From an uncultured Bacillaceae bacterium (lineage in GTDB: Bacteria > Bacillota > Bacilli > Bacillales > Pradoshiaceae), in assembly GCA_904501845.1 (NCBI GenBank), contig CAJGCH010000108.1:1-9226 (forward strand): 9,226 nucleotides of DNA, given 5' to 3'. This document shows, in pieces, positions 6,842-9,226 of the stretch. The notes beneath the pieces were generated by a model, which was not told where the DNA came from, made no database searches, and worked only from the letters and a program-made list of their open reading frames with translations. Numbering within the stretch: the stretch's first letter is position 1; every line of letters starts with the position of its first letter. Both the position numbers and the translations under genes were made by a program.

Positions 6842-7747
6842 TTATTGTTCAAGCGTAGGCTTGCCCACCCTTTCCTTCGGCTCCTTCACGGCAAGTAAAA
6901 CCCCCAGCAAAATCAAAACTGACCCAATCCAGAACGTCATGCTAAGTGTTTCCCCTAAGATGGCCCAGCCTAAAAATGTCCCTACAACAGGCTGAAAGAA
7001 AAAGATCAATCCGCCGCTTGAGGCATTCAGCATCTGCAGCCCGCGATTCCACAAAAGAAAGGCCAGGGAGGTGGAGATGATGCCTAAGTATAGCAAGCCG
7101 CCCCAAATATCCGGCCGAGCTAGTTCATTAAACGTAACTTGCGGAAAACGAAGGAGGACAAAAGGTGTTAATGCAAGGACAGCGATGAATACGGCATAGG
7201 CTGTCACGACAATTTGTGAGTAATCCGTTGGCAGGCGCTTAATCAACACCGACATGAGTGCCCAAGTTAAGGCAGCAATAATAAGCGAAAGACCGCCAAG
7301 CGTGCTGGAAAGATCGATTTCATCAATACCCACAATCGTCATCACACCAATTGTGGCTAAGCTGACGGAGAATGATTTCTTGTAGGTTAATCGTTCTTTC
7401 AAAATTAAGCTTGCGAATAAAACCATGAAAGCGGGTGTCGTGGAAGTAATGATGGCGCCCATTTGCGCGGTCGAGAGCATGGTCCCGGTTTCTTGGGTGA
7501 TAATGGAGATGACATATCCGATGATGGAGATGGCGCCAATCAGAAGAAGATGCTGTCTGCTCACACGCCAATTTTGTTTGCTTGCCAATCCAATGATGAT
7601 AAGGGTGATGAGTGCGATGGCGTAGCGCATCCATACAAGCTCTAATGGCGGTATGACAGACACGGTATGCTTGACGACGACATACATGCCGCCCCATATG
7701 CTCGAAGCTATTGTTAAATAGAGTGAACCAATCAGTGTATTGTTCAT
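6842..7747 (-). CDS. EamA-family (DMT superfamily) transporter
   Basis: A 301-aa integral membrane protein with about ten hydrophobic helices in two repeated EamA halves (about residues 8-139 and 151-288). Typical marks are SSIWGG in the first helix, the positively charged KERLTYKK after the fourth helix, and the matching GETLS near the start of the last helix pair. The family exports amino acids, drugs or metabolites and the substrate cannot be read from sequence; YdcZ/RhaT/PecM-like annotations would all be guesses. The ATG is well supported by GGAGGG 7 nt upstream. It has a plausible promoter about 150 bp upstream and a long leader with pairing potential, so its expression may be controlled at RNA level. 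The 149-aa gene follows in the same direction. Confidence 0.93.
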   Translation of the reverse strand: MNNTLIGSLYLTIASSIWGGMYVVVKHTVSVIPPLELVWMRYAIALITLIIIGLASKQNWRVSRQHLLLIGAISIIGYVISIITQETGTMLSTAQMGAIITSTTPAFMVLFASLILKERLTYKKSFSVSLATIGVMTIVGIDEIDLSSTLGGLSLIIAALTWALMSVLIKRLPTDYSQIVVTAYAVFIAVLALTPFVLLRFPQVTFNELARPDIWGGLLYLGIISTSLAFLLWNRGLQMLNASSGGLIFFFQPVVGTFLGWAILGETLSMTFWIGSVLILLGVLLAVKEPKERVGKPTLEQ

Positions 7748-7891
7748 ATCCTGCCCTCCGTATGATTTAGGCTATTTCGGCCCTGGCAAAGAGGCGCAGC
7801 CGCTCCATTAAGAGCGGGAGAGTGCTTGCACATCATGCTCGAATTGAGGTGCTAGATACATAATAGCCACTTCTTCCTGAGATTACTTGTT
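7748..7891 (-). promoter_or_regulatory. Candidate structured 5' leader of the EamA gene
   Basis: About 140 nt of transcribed leader is expected from the promoter at 7898-7927. On the minus strand GGCTATT (7868-7862) can pair with AATAGCC (7776-7770), enclosing an arm GCACCUC...GAG...GUGC (7852-7828) and a hairpin CCGCTC/GAGCGG (7817-7800). CUCUCC (7822-7817) could pair with the GGAGGG ribosome site (7759-7754). Two tiny overlapping frames, 17 aa (7861-7808) and 13 aa (7808-7767), are joined by TAATG. I could not match it to the T-box, lysine, ykkC/guanidine or ydaO classes. It may be a new or diverged regulatory RNA, a leader-peptide system, or chance pairing. Confidence 0.3.
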
Positions 7892-7897
7892 TCATTT

Positions 7898-7927
7898 ATC
7901 CTATCAAATGGAATGGCTCTCTATCAA
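7898..7927 (-). promoter_or_regulatory. Probable sigma-A promoter of the EamA gene
   Basis: On the minus strand, TTGATA (7927-7922) and TAGGAT (7903-7898) are separated by 18 bp. The position immediately behind the namA terminator suits a new transcription unit, and it leaves an unusually long leader of about 140 nt. Confidence 0.5.
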
Positions 7928-7937
7928 TTTAAATATG

Positions 7938-7973
7938 AAAAAGATGGAAACCGGACTTGGTTTCCATCTTTTT
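7938..7973. terminator. Intrinsic terminator of namA (A/T-flanked, potentially bidirectional)
   Basis: Ten-bp arms GATGGAAACC (7943-7952) and GGTTTCCATC (7959-7968) surround a 6-nt loop, and A5/T5 runs extend the pairing on both sides. It lies directly after the namA stop codon and gives a T tail on the minus strand. The symmetry also allows termination on the plus strand. Confidence 0.92.
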
Positions 7974-7976
7974 TTA

Positions 7977-9002
7977 TTACCATCCAAATCGATATTGTTC
8001 AGGCGGTGTGATTTCGTAGCGAAGCTCTTTGGCAGCATTTTTTGGCCAATAAGGATCACGCAGAAGCTCACGTCCAAGGAAGATGAGATCTGCCCGGTTG
8101 TTTTGAAGAATTTCCTCAGCCTGTACACCGGTCGTAATTAAGCCGACAGCACCTGTTGCAATATCAGCCTCATGCTTAATCGTTTCAGAGAAAGGAACCT
8201 GGTAGCCAGGGTAGCTTGGGACTGATACAGGCAGAACGCCGCCAGAGCTAATATCAACCAAGTCGATACCGTCTTCCTTCATCCATTGGGCATACTGGAC
8301 ATAATCCTTCGCTGTATAACCGTCCTCACTATAATCGCTTGCAGAGATTCGGACAAATAAAGGACCATCCCAGACGGTTTTGATTGCCGTAATAATCTCG
8401 TGAAGGAAGCGGTATTGATTTTCTTTGGAGCCGCCATATTCATCTGTGCGAGTGTTAACAGCGGGACTTAGGAATTCATTAATTAAATATCCGTGTGCTG
8501 CGTGGATCTCAATGACTTCAAAGCCTGCTTTCTTGGCGCGGACGGCTCCCTGCTTGAAGGCTTCAATTGTGTCTTCAATCTCTTCTTTCGTCATGGCCTT
8601 CGGTTCCTTATCGCCTTCTTTGAATGGAGAGGAGGCAGGCGCGATAATTTCGCCGTCGATACCGGCTTTTCTTCCTGCGTGTGCGAGCTGAATGCCAGGG
8701 ACAGTGCCATATTCCTTCATCATGGAAGTTAATGTATGTAGCCCTTCAATTTGGCTATCCTCCCAGATGCCTAAATCCTGGGCGCTGATTCGGCCTTGCG
8801 GGGTAACGGAGGTCGCTTCAACGACAATTAAGCCTACTTGACCGACCGCTCGGCTTGTGTAATGAGTGAGATGCCAGTTTTCAACTTTCCCGTCCTGGTT
8901 ATGGCTTGAATACATGCACATTGGCGCCATCACAATCCGGTTTTTGAACGTGACATCCTTGATTGTAAATGGTTCAAATAATAACGGTTGCTTTGATTTC
9001 AT
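7977..9002 (-). CDS. namA: NADPH dehydrogenase NamA (Old Yellow Enzyme, YqjM type)
   Basis: An FMN-dependent ene-reductase that uses NADPH to reduce activated C=C bonds and nitro compounds, linked to oxidative and electrophile stress. The 341 aa (B. subtilis YqjM has 338) form a single TIM barrel. Visible YqjM-subclass residues: Cys29 and Tyr31 in PMCMYSS; Gln105 in IQLAHAGRK; His167, His170 and Tyr172 in EIHAAHGY; Arg218 in LFVRISASD; and the FMN-phosphate region GRELLRDP at 310-317. Oddity: the C-terminus reads QYRFGW where YqjM has QYERGW, so Phe339 replaces the Arg336 that reaches into the neighbouring subunit's active site, and an arginine sits one residue earlier. Start: ATG at 9002, 8 nt after AAGGAGGG. 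It is a single-gene unit with its own promoter and terminator. Confidence 0.97.
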   Translation of the reverse strand: MKSKQPLLFEPFTIKDVTFKNRIVMAPMCMYSSHNQDGKVENWHLTHYTSRAVGQVGLIVVEATSVTPQGRISAQDLGIWEDSQIEGLHTLTSMMKEYGTVPGIQLAHAGRKAGIDGEIIAPASSPFKEGDKEPKAMTKEEIEDTIEAFKQGAVRAKKAGFEVIEIHAAHGYLINEFLSPAVNTRTDEYGGSKENQYRFLHEIITAIKTVWDGPLFVRISASDYSEDGYTAKDYVQYAQWMKEDGIDLVDISSGGVLPVSVPSYPGYQVPFSETIKHEADIATGAVGLITTGVQAEEILQNNRADLIFLGRELLRDPYWPKNAAKELRYEITPPEQYRFGW

Positions 9003-9026
9003 CTGTAAATCCCTCCTTGTGCCATC

Positions 9027-9035
9027 ATTATAACA
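9027..9035 (-). promoter_or_regulatory. Extended -10 promoter of namA
   Basis: On the minus strand, TGTTATAAT (9035-9027) is a perfect TATAAT with the TG extension. No good -35 lies 16-18 bp upstream, as is common for extended -10 promoters. The transcript would start about 20 nt before the namA ATG, just ahead of its AAGGAGGG site. I see no clear operator for a YodB- or PerR-type regulator. Confidence 0.55.
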
Positions 9036-9079
9036 ATACCCTATAGATAGATGCGATTAGTTTGTTTCCAGGCAAATGG

Positions 9080-9116
9080 AAAAGGGGCTGACAAAGCAAA
9101 AGCTTAGGTCAACCCC
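9080..9116 (-). terminator. Intrinsic terminator of the YjcZ-family gene
   Basis: On the minus strand, GGGGTTGAC (9116-9108) pairs with GTCAGCCCC (9092-9084) over 9 bp with one G-U. The loop contains a further AAGC/GCTT pairing, and TTTT follows (9083-9080). It lies 20 bp after the stop codon at 9137. Confidence 0.88.
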
Positions 9117-9136
9117 CTCTGTTAGCGGTTAGCTAC

Positions 9137-9226
9137 TTAATAAACGAATGAAGCGCCAACAATTATGAGCAAAATGAATAGAACGACAATGAAAGCAAAG
9201 CTTCCTACACCATGGCTTCCGCCAGA
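9137..9226 (-). CDS. YjcZ-family small sporulation-associated membrane protein (partial)
   Basis: The window edge cuts this gene, leaving the last 29 codons and the TAA stop. The visible peptide has a Gly/Ser/His-rich start (SGGSHGVGS) followed by the hydrophobic stretch FAFIVVLFILLIIVGASFVY at the C-terminus. This is the hallmark of the YjcZ-type proteins of Bacillus (about 25-50 aa), small single-span proteins associated with sporulation and the spore. The N-terminus and ribosome site lie outside the window. It has its own terminator and is independent of namA. Confidence 0.88.
   Translation of the reverse strand, partial: SGGSHGVGSFAFIVVLFILLIIVGASFVY

Noticed and set aside
7748..7891. 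EamA leader as a T-box, lysine or guanidine (ykkC) riboswitch
   Set aside because: The T-box TGG-containing antiterminator block and the core conserved strings of the lysine and ykkC classes are absent. Kept only as an unclassified structured leader.
7836..7895. 20-aa leader peptide starting MKQVISGRSGYY
   Set aside because: Its ATG at 7895 lies only 3 bp from the predicted -10 element, so it would fall upstream of the transcription start.
7904..8128. 74-codon minus-strand frame overlapping the namA end and terminator
   Set aside because: It is out of frame within namA and runs through the terminator hairpin, with no family resemblance.
1..9226. Mobile elements, CRISPR arrays, tRNA/rRNA or a defence system
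   Set aside because: No transposase, integrase, evenly spaced repeats, tRNA-like fold or defence-family motif was seen on either strand. The genes are ordinary chromosomal Bacillaceae functions.

Overview
The window looks like chromosomal DNA of a low-to-mid GC Firmicute of the Bacillaceae (Bacillus or a close relative). The evidence is strong AAGGAGG-type ribosome binding sites, TTG and GTG starts, U-tailed hairpin terminators, a c-di-AMP (ydaO-type) riboswitch, a YjcZ-type small sporulation protein, and proteins that closely resemble B. subtilis Zwf, RNase Z (YqjK), KimA (YdaO) and NamA (YqjM). No insertion sequence, phage gene, CRISPR array, tRNA or rRNA was seen.

Layout. (1) 46-2307, minus strand: a promoter, then zwf (glucose-6-phosphate dehydrogenase), then a cyclase/kynurenine-formamidase-family hydrolase 21 bp behind it, then a strong terminator. 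(2) 2420-3446, plus strand: rnz, diverging from zwf and closed by a bidirectional terminator. (3) 3453-6076, minus strand: promoter, c-di-AMP riboswitch aptamer, intrinsic terminator, kimA (K+ importer), and a small bacterial-PH-domain membrane protein that is probably in the same transcript. (4) 6077-6330: about 250 bp with no confident gene, holding two tiny plus-strand reading frames. (5) 6331-7927, minus strand: promoter, a roughly 140-nt potentially structured leader, an EamA/DMT permease, an 18-bp perfect hairpin, and an uncharacterised 149-aa protein. (6) 7938-9035, minus strand: namA (Old Yellow Enzyme) with its own extended -10 promoter and terminator. (7) 9080-9226, minus strand: the C-terminal part of a YjcZ-family protein and its terminator.

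How it fits together. zwf and namA connect through NADPH, which Zwf makes and NamA uses, and rnz does tRNA 3' maturation. In B. subtilis zwf, rnz and namA lie in one chromosomal neighbourhood (the yqj region), so this window looks like that neighbourhood with a K+ module (riboswitch, kimA, PH protein) and a permease module between rnz and namA. The K+ module is the clearest regulatory unit: high c-di-AMP should terminate transcription in the leader and so lower KimA and possibly the PH protein.

I found no clearly new defence or mobile system. The points most worth a second look are the altered C-terminal 'arginine finger' of NamA, the PH-domain gene probably under riboswitch control, the structured leader before the EamA gene, the 18-bp intercistronic hairpin, and the small frames in 6135-6334.
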